6,151 bases of DNA. Source: Oceanococcus sp041624435 (GTDB lineage: Bacteria; Pseudomonadota; Gammaproteobacteria; Nevskiales; Oceanococcaceae). The DNA lies in assembly GCA_041624435.1 (NCBI GenBank), contig JBFJVB010000180.1:1-6151 (forward strand), written 5' to 3'. Every line of letters begins with the position of its first letter. Position 1 is the first letter of the stretch. Below, in pieces: positions 1-5,904 of this stretch. The translations under genes were made by a program, and so were the position numbers. The notes below the pieces were generated by a model, which saw only the letters and a program-made list of their open reading frames with translations, was not told where the DNA came from and made no database searches.

Positions 1-702
1 GGTGCGCTGATTTCCGCGGTGGCCGGTCTGGGTGGAGGCACCTTGCTGATCGGGGTGATGTTTGCGGTCGGTCTGGCCCCGGTGGTGGCCTTGCCCCTGC
101 ATGCCGCGGTGCAACTGGTCTCCAATGCCAGCCGGGCCCTGGCCTATCGCCACGATATTCACTGGCGCAGCGTGGCCTGGTTCAGTCTGGCCTGTGCGCC
201 CCTGCCGTTTCTGACCGCACCGCTGATCGCCCGCGCGAATGCCGATGTAATCCGTCTCGTGCTGGCCCTGGCCATTCTGGTCTCGCTGCTGCCGCCTCGT
301 GAGCACGCCCTCAGTCGGCAATGGTCGCTGCGCAGCAAGATGCTGGTCGCCGGTGCCCTGAACGGCGGCCTGGGCATGGTCATCGGCGCGACTGGTCTGG
401 TGATCGGGCCATTTTTTCTGGATTCGCGTTGGAGTAAAGAGACCACCGTGGGCACGCTCGCCGCCTGTCAGAGTCTGGGGCACGGTCTGAAAATCGTCGC
501 ATTCGGGCTGTATGGCTTCGGGCTGATCGAGCAGGCCGCGCTGCTGGCGCCGTTGATGCTGGCCGTGGCGCTGGGCACGCTGCTCGGGCGCCAGGTGATG
601 CGGCTCGTTTCGGCCCGTCAGTTTGTCTTCCTGTTCAAGACGGTTCTGGCGTTACTGGCCTTGCGCCTGAGTATTGCCGCGGGCTTCGGGTTGAGCGCCT
701 GA
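1..702 (+). CDS. TauE/SafE (TSUP) family membrane permease, 5'-truncated
   Basis: The reading frame is open from the first base, so the true start lies outside the window; 233 codons remain before TGA at 700-702. TSUP proteins are usually about 250 residues, so probably only a short N-terminal piece is missing. The visible protein is strongly hydrophobic with about seven or eight likely membrane segments. It shows the internal duplication typical of the family: a glycine-rich AGLGGGTLL stretch at fragment residues 8-16 and a related GALNGGLGMVIGATG stretch at about 118-132, each followed by a hydrophobic run. Family members are inner-membrane permeases, some of which export sulfite, sulfoacetate or other organosulfur anions; the substrate here cannot be read from sequence. 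No sulfur-metabolism gene lies nearby, and the next gene (glnE) is over 600 bases away, so it is probably not co-transcribed with it. Family assignment is firm, substrate unknown. Confidence 0.88.
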   Translation, partial: GALISAVAGLGGGTLLIGVMFAVGLAPVVALPLHAAVQLVSNASRALAYRHDIHWRSVAWFSLACAPLPFLTAPLIARANADVIRLVLALAILVSLLPPREHALSRQWSLRSKMLVAGALNGGLGMVIGATGLVIGPFFLDSRWSKETTVGTLAACQSLGHGLKIVAFGLYGFGLIEQAALLAPLMLAVALGTLLGRQVMRLVSARQFVFLFKTVLALLALRLSIAAGFGLSA

Positions 703-785
703 GCGTCACGGCAAGGTCGGCGTGAATAGCCAGCGATTGCGGGGCAGATTTTGTCAGCAACGGGCCAAAACAGTTCTATGGACAG

Positions 786-808
786 GGCGCAAATTGCGTG
801 TTTGCGCC
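786..808. repeat. Perfect 8-bp inverted repeat, possible hairpin terminator or operator
   Basis: GGCGCAAA at 786-793 is perfectly complementary to TTTGCGCC at 801-808, with a 7-base loop. It lies 83 bases after the stop of the TSUP permease gene, where a terminator would be expected. No T-run follows on either strand (plus-strand continuation AAAACTC), so it is not a classical intrinsic terminator. An operator for a dimeric repressor or an RNA-stabilising stem is equally possible. The dyad itself is certain; its role is not. Confidence 0.55.
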
Positions 809-843
809 AAAACTCTACTGCTCGACGGCGGGGCCGTGGAGTA

Positions 844-867
844 AAACCTCAGCAATCATTGGGGTTT
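844..867 (+). terminator. Weak candidate hairpin terminator
   Basis: AAACCTCA at 844-851 can pair with TGGGGTTT at 860-867 in RNA, with one U-G wobble and an 8-base loop, followed by ATTCTT. The position between the TSUP gene and glnE would suit termination of the TSUP transcript. The stem is only moderately GC-rich and the following U-run is broken, so this is a tentative call. Confidence 0.25.
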
Positions 868-871
868 ATTC

Positions 872-880
872 TTATGCACA
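872..880 (+). promoter_or_regulatory. DnaA-box consensus match (TTATGCACA)
   Basis: The nine bases match the standard DnaA-box consensus TTATNCACA exactly. The site is non-coding and sits at the edge of the AT-rich patch. A second exact match lies at 1059-1067 and an IHF-consensus match lies between them. Binding is inferred from the motif only. Confidence 0.5.
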
Positions 881-948
881 AAAAACGCTGGCCGGGCAAG
901 GTTTTTATTTGCCTGTCAAGCTGGCTGGGAAATTGTGCCGTATATTCG

Positions 949-961
949 TAAGCGATTGATT
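949..961 (-). promoter_or_regulatory. IHF-binding-site consensus match
   Basis: Read on the minus strand, AATCAATCGCTTA fits the IHF core consensus WATCAANNNNTTR at every defined position. It is flanked by A+T-rich sequence (about 957-980), as many functional IHF sites are. IHF bends DNA sharply and often acts at origins, DnaA-regulatory sites and sigma-54 promoters. The consensus is degenerate, so chance matches occur; the clustering with DnaA boxes is what makes this one notable. Confidence 0.45.
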
Positions 962-979
962 AATAATGATTAAATTATT
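957..979. repeat. AT-rich direct and inverted repeats
   Basis: TGATTAA occurs at 957-963 and again at 967-973, a 10-base period of about one helical turn. AATAAT at 962-967 and ATTATT at 974-979 form an inverted repeat. This is the most A+T-rich stretch of the window and overlaps the IHF-consensus match. It could be an easily melted element, a nucleoid-protein site or an UP-like element; no function is proven. Confidence 0.4.
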
Positions 980-1058
980 CTGGGCATAAAGTGTTCAGCG
1001 GGCGTATTTCCAGCCCCAGCAAGCACTTAGACGCTTTGTCCGGAAACCGTGCACATGT

Positions 1059-1081
1059 TTATCCACAGGCTCTGTGGATTG
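1059..1081. promoter_or_regulatory. DnaA box in a palindrome with a degenerate second box
   Basis: TTATCCACA at 1059-1067 is identical to the strongest E. coli DnaA-box form. It is followed by an opposing copy on the minus strand, CAATCCACA at 1073-1081, with two mismatches at its outer end. Together they create a perfect 8-bp dyad, ATCCACAG at 1061-1068 and CTGTGGAT at 1072-1079, with a 3-base centre. Opposed DnaA boxes occur in origins and DnaA-regulatory elements. The two-mismatch box would bind weakly alone but could be occupied cooperatively. Confidence 0.55.
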
Positions 1082-1171
1082 TTGTGGGGGCGGGCAGGCA
1101 CCAAGCCTTACGGCTCGATGACTTTTTCTTCACACCGGCGGGCGTAGCCGAATCAGCCGCCTGATGCAGTG

Positions 1172-1283
1172 GCCAAGGACGGGTCAGGCTCAGCATGGGC
1201 ATGCGCTTGGCGGTTAAGATGCGTCTGGCGGTTAACGCGGGGCACGGGCGGCGGGCAGCATCGGCCGCAGCCCGGTCCTTGGC
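1172..1283. repeat. Long-range inverted repeat in the glnE leader
   Basis: GCCAAGGACGGG at 1172-1183 is complementary to 1271-1283 (CCCGGTCCTTGGC) over 12 pairs with a single bulged G. The enclosed span of 87 bases contains the 18-bp tandem repeat. If transcribed, it could close a large stem-loop whose base ends 34 bases before the glnE start codon. It may be a structured 5' leader or a remnant of an inverted duplication. Confidence 0.4.
1201..1236. repeat. Two-copy 18-bp tandem repeat
   Basis: ATGCGCTTGGCGGTTAAG (1201-1218) is followed directly by ATGCGTCTGGCGGTTAAC (1219-1236), identical at 15 of 18 positions. In the frame of glnE the copies would read MRLAVK and MRLAVN, but the family alignment does not support translation here. 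It looks like a small local duplication in non-coding DNA. Confidence 0.65.
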
Positions 1284-1317
1284 GCTGCTTCTTTCACTGC
1301 ACGGGTGTCCTAAGCGC

Positions 1318-4026
1318 ATGAATCAGCTCAGTTCCATCCCCGAGTTGCTGAGGTCTCGGGTCGAACACGCCTGCCAGATCCTGCAGGCTCATCTGGCGGA
1401 CTGGTCGCAGGCGCAGTGGAACGAAGCGCTGCGGGTCTGGGCCGGCAGCAGCTTCGTTCGCGAGTGGTGTGTGCGGCATCCGCAGCAGCTGGCCGCGATG
1501 TTGCGCGACGAGGTGCCTGACCTGCCGCAAACCCCGGATGTCAATGTCTTCGACGCGGCCCTGCGCGACTATCGCAATCAGCGCATGGTGCGCATCGCCT
1601 GGCAGGAAATCAGCGCTCAGGTCAGCCCGAAGCAGACTGTCACCGCGCTGAGCCGATTGGCCGATGAGTGCCTGAGTCGGGTGGTCGACTGGCATCGCGT
1701 CGCACTCCAGGCGCGGCATGGCCAGCCGAGGCTGCGCGATGGTCGGGTCGCGCAATTTTGCGTGATCGGGCTGGGCAAGCTCGGTGGTTGCGAATTGAAT
1801 TTTTCATCCGACGTGGATGTGATCTTTGCCTACAGCGGCGCCGGCGAAACCGACGGTGACAAAGCCCTGAGCAATGAGCAGTATTTCGTGCGCCTGGGGC
1901 AGCGTATCGTCCGCAGCCTGGAGCAACGCAGCGACAACGGTTTCGTGTTTCGGGTGGATTTGCGCCTGCGTCCGTTTGGCGAGCGCAGTCCGATCGCGCA
2001 TTCGCAAGGCAATCTTGAGGAGTACTACGAAGCCCACGGGCGCGAGTGGGAACGCTATGCCTGGATCAAGGCCCGCCCTGTGGCCGGCGATCTGGAGCTG
2101 GCCCAGGACTTGATTGCGGCCTTGCAGCCGTTTGTCTATCGCCGCTACCTGGATTTCGGGGCGATTGATTCGCTGCGGGACATGAAGGGCCAGATCGATG
2201 CGCAGGTGCGAAAACGCGGCCATGAGCAGGACATCAAGCTGGGCTGGGGGGGCATCCGCGAAGTCGAATTCATCGTCCAGGTGTTTCAGCTGGTGCGCGG
2301 TGGTGCGGAGCCGAGTCTGCGCAGCTCCAGCCTGATGCAGGCGATGCGCGCCATCACCAAGCTGGGTCTGTATCCAGCGGAACAGATCAAGGCCCTGCGT
2401 GAGGCGTACTGGTTTTTACGCCGGGTCGAGAATTGCTGGCAGGCCCAACACGATCAGCAAACCCATGTACTGCCCAATAATGAAGAGCCTCGACTGGCTC
2501 TGGCCTGCGCCCTGGGCTATTCCGGCTGGGCCGCGCTGGACGCGGAATTGCAGCAGCAGCGCGCCATCGTGCACGCCCAGTTCGCGGCGCTGTTCGCGGA
2601 GCCGGAAAACGATGTGATCTCCGCGCAATGGCAGCCGTGGTGGGATCAGCAGCAGGAGGACGTGCCCTGCGACTGGGTAGGGGAACAGTTCCAGGAATTG
2701 CGTGACAAGGCGCATAAGCGGCTCAGCACCGAGGCCTGTCAGCGGCTGGGGGAATTGCTCGCCTGGTTGAGTGTCCAGTTCCATGATGCAGCCACCGCCA
2801 GTCGGGTATTGCAGGTGGTGGAGGTGTTGATCGGGCGCGGCAATTACGTGAGCCTGTTGCACGATAATCCGGTGGCGCGTCGGCAGCTGATCAATCTCTG
2901 CCAGCGCAGCCCCTGGCTGGCACAGCAGATGCGCCAGTTTCCAATGGTGCTGTCCGAGTTGCTCGATCCGATCCGCCTCTATGCGCCCGACGAGCGCGCG
3001 GTTCTGGCCGAGCGCCTGCATGATCACCTGGCGAACCTTCCGGTCGATGATGTCGAGGCCCGGATGGATGTGTTGCGGCGCATGCGCAACGCCACGATGC
3101 TGCGCATCGCCGCAGCTGACGTGTCCGCAGCCTTGCCGATCATGCGGGTCAGCGACCGGCTGTCCGAACTGGCGGAGGAAATTCTGCGTGCGGGTCTGGA
3201 GCAGGTCGAGTTGCAGTTGCGCCAGCGCTATCCGGAACTGGTCAAGCCCGAGTTCGCGGTGGTGGCCTACGGCAAGCTCGGCGGTCTGGAACTGGGCTAT
3301 ACCTCCGATCTGGACCTGGTGTTTGTCTACGATGGCGAGCAGCATGGTTTGCCGCTGGATCCACCGGTGTTCTTCACCCGTCTGGCGCGCAAGCTGATTC
3401 ACTTCCTGGCTACGCCAACGGGGGCCGGCGTGGCGTACGAGATCGATACCCGTTTGCGTCCGTCAGGGCGCTCCGGCTTGCTCGTCACCAGCTTGCAAGG
3501 CCTGGCCAGCTACCAGAAGGATCAAGCCTGGACCTGGGAGCATCAGGCCTTGATCCGTGCCCGTGTGGTGGCAGGTTCGGCGCGTCTGGCCGAAGGTTTT
3601 GCCACGCTGCGGCAAGAGGTGCTGGCACTGCCCCGGGAACGCGCCGAGCTATTGAAGGAGGTACAGGACATGCGCGAAAAAATGCGCGTGAGCCTGGCGC
3701 CAGCCGATGGCAGTTTTCACCCCAAACATTCGCCGGGAGGGATCGTCGATATCGAATTCCTGACCCAGTTCGCGGTCCTGGCTTATGCCCGAGAATACCC
3801 CGATATCGCCCGCTTTACCGATGTCATACGGATTCTCGAAGGCTTGCAGGCGGCCGAGCTGATTGCAGCGCCGGACGCCGAAAGTCTGGCCGATGCCTAC
3901 CGCCAGCTGCGCGCCCACGTGCACCAGAGTTTTCTCGGCGGCCTGGACCAGCCTGCGCCGGCCTTGCTCGAACTGGCCGGCCAGACCGCGCTGCGGGTCG
4001 CTCGGCTGCAACAGTCTTTGCTCTGA
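1318..4026 (+). CDS. glnE: Bifunctional glutamine synthetase adenylyltransferase/adenylyl-removase (GlnE)
   Basis: GlnE adenylylates glutamine synthetase to inactivate it when nitrogen is plentiful and removes AMP when nitrogen is scarce, under PII control, in the cytoplasm. The protein has 902 residues, slightly shorter than E. coli GlnE (about 946). Both nucleotidyltransferase halves are intact. The N-terminal removase half has GLGKLGGCELNFSSDVD at 151-167 (metal-binding D165 and D167) and VDLRLRP at 213-219 (D214). The C-terminal transferase half has AYGKLGGLELGYTSDLD at 650-666 (D664 and D666) and IDTRLRP at 709-715 (D710). Each is followed by its helical domain: GGIREVEF at 311-318 and GGIVDIEF at 807-814. 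The start at ATG 1318 is chosen because the N-terminus then aligns in length with E. coli GlnE (SSFV motif at residues 44-47 against about 39-42). The Shine-Dalgarno there is poor. The frame stays open back to ATG 1195, but those 41 codons do not resemble the family. Confidence 0.97.
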   Translation: MNQLSSIPELLRSRVEHACQILQAHLADWSQAQWNEALRVWAGSSFVREWCVRHPQQLAAMLRDEVPDLPQTPDVNVFDAALRDYRNQRMVRIAWQEISAQVSPKQTVTALSRLADECLSRVVDWHRVALQARHGQPRLRDGRVAQFCVIGLGKLGGCELNFSSDVDVIFAYSGAGETDGDKALSNEQYFVRLGQRIVRSLEQRSDNGFVFRVDLRLRPFGERSPIAHSQGNLEEYYEAHGREWERYAWIKARPVAGDLELAQDLIAALQPFVYRRYLDFGAIDSLRDMKGQIDAQVRKRGHEQDIKLGWGGIREVEFIVQVFQLVRGGAEPSLRSSSLMQAMRAITKLGLYPAEQIKALREAYWFLRRVENCWQAQHDQQTHVLPNNEEPRLALACALGYSGWAALDAELQQQRAIVHAQFAALFAEPENDVISAQWQPWWDQQQEDVPCDWVGEQFQELRDKAHKRLSTEACQRLGELLAWLSVQFHDAATASRVLQVVEVLIGRGNYVSLLHDNPVARRQLINLCQRSPWLAQQMRQFPMVLSELLDPIRLYAPDERAVLAERLHDHLANLPVDDVEARMDVLRRMRNATMLRIAAADVSAALPIMRVSDRLSELAEEILRAGLEQVELQLRQRYPELVKPEFAVVAYGKLGGLELGYTSDLDLVFVYDGEQHGLPLDPPVFFTRLARKLIHFLATPTGAGVAYEIDTRLRPSGRSGLLVTSLQGLASYQKDQAWTWEHQALIRARVVAGSARLAEGFATLRQEVLALPRERAELLKEVQDMREKMRVSLAPADGSFHPKHSPGGIVDIEFLTQFAVLAYAREYPDIARFTDVIRILEGLQAAELIAAPDAESLADAYRQLRAHVHQSFLGGLDQPAPALLELAGQTALRVARLQQSLL

Positions 4027-4065
4027 GCTGCGATGCTGATTCTCTTGCCCAGATCAACTCGCAGC
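4027..4065. repeat. Inverted repeat just after the glnE stop
   Basis: GCTGCGA at 4027-4033, directly after the glnE TGA, is perfectly complementary to TCGCAGC at 4059-4065 across a 25-base loop. A second imperfect dyad follows, with CCAGATCATC at 4090-4099 pairing with GATGATTGG at 4114-4122 and one bulged base. Neither is followed by a T-run. They might slow or terminate the glnE transcript by a factor-dependent route, or be incidental. Whether glnE and the methyltransferase share a transcript cannot be told from sequence. Confidence 0.3.
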
Positions 4066-4184
4066 GTAGCGGGTCCTGTAGCATGACATCCAGATCATCA
4101 TGCCCGGGTGGTGGATGATTGGCGCTGCTGCGGGAAAATTGGCAGGAAAATCCAGCTACATTCGAGTCAGGTTTTGGCCGTTTC

Positions 4185-4223
4185 AGGGGCGCGCCCCATG
4201 TACTTACCGCGATGAAAAAGTGA
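4185..4223 (+). promoter_or_regulatory. Translation-initiation leader with two overlapping mini-ORFs
   Basis: AGGGG at 4185-4189 is a plausible Shine-Dalgarno 8 bases before ATG 4198. That ATG opens a five-codon frame (MYLPR, stop at 4213-4215) in a different frame from the methyltransferase. Its stop overlaps ATG 4212 as ATGA. The second mini-ORF reads MKK and stops at 4221-4223, overlapping the methyltransferase GTG 4220 as GTGA. The Shine-Dalgarno lies largely within a perfect 12-base palindrome, GGGGCGCGCCCC at 4186-4197. The arrangement would permit translational coupling or reinitiation, but could also be chance or reflect an indel at the gene's 5' end. Confidence 0.3.
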
Positions 4224-4744
4224 CGAGCAAAATACTGGAATTGGGCTGCGGGCCAAACAAGAAATTCGCCGACAGCACGGCCCTGGATATCCATGCTTAT
4301 CCCGGTGTGGACGTCGTGCATAACCTGAATGAGACACCTTGGCCCGTGGCCGCGGATGCCTTTGATACGGTCCATGCCTGGCACGTCATTGAGCATTTGC
4401 CGAATCTGTTCGGGTTTTTTTCTGAAGTGCATCGAGTGGCGACCCATGGCGCGCTGGTTCACCTGGAGACACCCCATTATTCGTCCAGAAACAGCTGGAA
4501 TGATCCGACTCACGTACACCATTTGTCGGCGGGCTTCATGCAGCCGATGCTGGCCGGCGGCTATTTGGCAGCGCAGACGGGGGTGTTCGAAATCGTCTCG
4601 CGCAAAGTGACCTTCGGAAGTGTGTTTCATTCCTGGTTGGGGCGACTGATGGTGGCGCTTTTCGGCATCGACAAATGGGAAAAGCATTACGCTTTCAGAA
4701 TGCCAGCCAGTTCGGTGCGCTTGGTAGTGCGGGTAGTCAAATAG
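4220..4744 (+). CDS. Class I SAM-dependent methyltransferase, surface-glycan associated
   Basis: With the GTG start at 4220 the protein has 174 residues. It has a Rossmann-type methyltransferase core: ILELGCGP at 5-12 is the SAM-binding glycine motif I, D23 in ALDIH is the expected acidic residue contacting the SAM ribose, and DTVHAWHVIEHLPN at 49-62 is the motif typical of Methyltransf_11-like proteins. The later NDPTHVHHLS at 94-103 resembles the DPTH motif common in methyltransferases of lipopolysaccharide clusters. The substrate is unknown; a sugar or lipid-linked glycan is inferred from the GT9 gene 95 bases downstream. The frame remains open upstream to ATG 4100, but those 40 codons show no family similarity and include no better initiation signal. 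GTG 4220 itself has little Shine-Dalgarno, so the exact start is uncertain. Base composition near its 5' end is slightly more A-rich than glnE. Confidence 0.85.
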   Translation: MTSKILELGCGPNKKFADSTALDIHAYPGVDVVHNLNETPWPVAADAFDTVHAWHVIEHLPNLFGFFSEVHRVATHGALVHLETPHYSSRNSWNDPTHVHHLSAGFMQPMLAGGYLAAQTGVFEIVSRKVTFGSVFHSWLGRLMVALFGIDKWEKHYAFRMPASSVRLVVRVVK

Positions 4745-4824
4745 CCGTTTATCGGCGGCAACAGGAGAGTGGGGTTGTCGGTGTGGGTGAGTGTCTTTGG
4801 CCGCGCAGGCCCGATTGCCCGGAT

Positions 4825-4830
4825 GAGGTG
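4825..4830 (+). promoter_or_regulatory. Ribosome-binding site of the GT9 gene
   Basis: GAGGTG lies 9 bases before ATG 4840. An in-frame TGA at 4834-4836 rules out any start further upstream, so this site and start are well fixed. It is the clearest Shine-Dalgarno in the window. Confidence 0.7.
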
Positions 4831-4839
4831 AACTGACGG

Positions 4840-5904
4840 ATGCCAGTGACAGATTTTTCCAGTAATTCGGCCGCACCGATCGTGATGCGGTTCGGTGCCT
4901 TTGGCGACATGATCATGCTCCTGCCGATGCTGCGCTTTCTGGCTCGGCAGACAGCTCAGCCTGTCGATCTGATTTCCTCGGGGGGTTGGACTGCGCCCTT
5001 GATGCAGGCGCAAAGCGCAGTCAATGAGGTGCGGCTGCTTACCAGCCGCAAAGCGCCGTACTGGACCAATTCCAGCCAGCGCGACATGGTGCAGTGGCTG
5101 CGCAGCCAAAGAGGCCGCCCGGTCCTGCTCTGCGAAACCGATGAAAAGTCCCGGTGGTTTGCGCGCAAGGCGGGCTTGCCCCCGGAAACCGTGTTCTGGG
5201 CTGGTGACGAACCCATGCGCGCCGGTGAACACTGGATAGAGCGCTGGTTGCGCATCGCGCACCACTGCTATGGCCAGACCTTCGAGCAGACGGAAGTCCG
5301 TGCGGAGCTGAGCAAGGCGTGGCTGGAAATCGGTGCCGATGCGCAGGCGGACTGTGCGCGTTGGCTACAGCGCAAGGGCTGGTCAGAGCGGCCGCTGATT
5401 CTGATTCAGGCGGGGAGCAAGCGCACCATGCGGCGGGGCAGCGTGGATCGCCGCAGTAACGTGAAATTCTGGCCGCAAGAGCATTGGGTTGATTTTGGAC
5501 AGAAACTGCTGGCACGGCATCCGGACGCACAGCTCATTTTCTGCGGCAGCCCGCAAGAAGCCGAATATGCAGCCGGTCTGGCAGCCGGCCTGGATGATCC
5601 GCGCGCGGAATCCGTGGCAGATGACTTGCCAATTCCCCGCTTGCTGGCCCTGCAAACCCGGGCGCTGGCGATGCTCAGTGTCGATACCGGTCCGGCCCAT
5701 GCCGCTGCCGCGATGGGGTGTCCTCTGGTGGTGCTGTTCGGCGCGATGCAGCCTGCTTTGTGGCGTCCTTACGCGGTGAATGCACCGGTTGAAGTGGTGC
5801 GAGCGGATGATCCGGTGGACGTGCGTTCGATTCGACCGGCCCAGGTGGAGGCTGCCTGGACCCGACTGCTGGATGCCGCGGATAGCGGGCGTCTGCTGGC
5901 TTAA
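4840..5904 (+). CDS. GT9 family glycosyltransferase (heptosyltransferase-like)
   Basis: The 354-residue protein has the usual size and two-lobed GT-B layout of GT9 enzymes such as WaaC and WaaF, which add ADP-heptose to the lipopolysaccharide inner core at the cytoplasmic face of the inner membrane. The N-terminal lobe opens with VMRFGAFGDMIMLLPMLRFL (15-34), the family signature with GD at 22-23; this Asp corresponds to the catalytic Asp of WaaC. In the C-terminal lobe, QAGSK (190-194) and VKFWPQEHW (208-216) match the conserved nucleotide-sugar region, and SVDTGPAHAAAAMGCP around 280-295 is the GT9 hallmark DTGPxHxAxAxG (D282-H287). The start is secured by a good Shine-Dalgarno and an in-frame stop just upstream. 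It follows the methyltransferase by 95 bases in the same direction, so co-transcription is plausible. Donor and acceptor sugars cannot be assigned, so no waa symbol is given. Confidence 0.93.
   Translation: MPVTDFSSNSAAPIVMRFGAFGDMIMLLPMLRFLARQTAQPVDLISSGGWTAPLMQAQSAVNEVRLLTSRKAPYWTNSSQRDMVQWLRSQRGRPVLLCETDEKSRWFARKAGLPPETVFWAGDEPMRAGEHWIERWLRIAHHCYGQTFEQTEVRAELSKAWLEIGADAQADCARWLQRKGWSERPLILIQAGSKRTMRRGSVDRRSNVKFWPQEHWVDFGQKLLARHPDAQLIFCGSPQEAEYAAGLAAGLDDPRAESVADDLPIPRLLALQTRALAMLSVDTGPAHAAAAMGCPLVVLFGAMQPALWRPYAVNAPVEVVRADDPVDVRSIRPAQVEAAWTRLLDAADSGRLLA

Larger units (their letters stand above)
703..1317. other. 615-base intergenic region without a convincing gene
   Basis: No reading frame here encodes a recognisable protein. 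The longest frames are a 66-codon plus-strand one (751-951), an 86-codon minus-strand one (1059-1319) and a 41-codon in-frame extension of glnE (1195-1317). All have arbitrary composition, and the first two lack clear ribosome-binding sites. The segment from about 865 to 990 is visibly richer in A and T than the flanking genes. The region holds hairpins, DnaA-box and IHF-consensus matches, a tandem repeat and a long inverted repeat, listed separately. No good sigma-70 promoter pair was found for glnE: TATATT at 941-946 is a passable -10 but has no -35 at the right distance, and TTGTCA at 751-756 has only a poor -10 partner. Confidence 0.7.

Noticed and set aside
922..937. Possible sigma-54 promoter (TGGC, 7 bases, TTGT) that would suit a nitrogen-control gene
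   Set aside because: The near-invariant GC of the -12 element is GT here; another GG/GC spacing match at 1207-1221 fails most other consensus positions. Both are at chance level.
751..951. 66-codon plus-strand reading frame between the permease gene and glnE
   Set aside because: No Shine-Dalgarno, no recognisable domain, mixed composition, and it runs through the hairpins and the DnaA-box match.
845..973. Short frame ending VPYIRKRLINND before TAA, considered as the tail of a decayed gene
   Set aside because: A stop immediately upstream (842-844) and no recognisable family; too short to support.
872..1081. The region as the chromosomal replication origin oriC
   Set aside because: Only two strong DnaA boxes and none of the usual origin neighbours (dnaA, dnaN, rpmH, gidA) are in view.
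1255..1317. Lipobox-like LHGC after a hydrophobic run in the upstream extension of glnE, suggesting a lipoprotein signal
   Set aside because: GlnE is cytoplasmic and the family start lies downstream; the resemblance is most likely coincidence in GC-rich DNA.
1059..1319. 86-codon minus-strand frame covering the glnE leader
   Set aside because: Arginine- and alanine-rich shadow-like composition, no ribosome-binding site, and it contains the palindrome and the tandem repeat.
2416..3402. 328-codon minus-strand open frame inside glnE
   Set aside because: It is antisense to the well-conserved central part of glnE and its composition mirrors the codon bias of glnE.
4100..4219. N-terminal 40-codon extension of the methyltransferase from ATG 4100
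   Set aside because: No Shine-Dalgarno before 4100, no family similarity, and the methyltransferase core begins directly after GTG 4220.
3824..4876. 350-codon minus-strand open frame spanning the end of glnE, the methyltransferase and the GT9 start
   Set aside because: It crosses two recognisable plus-strand genes and shows no domain of its own.
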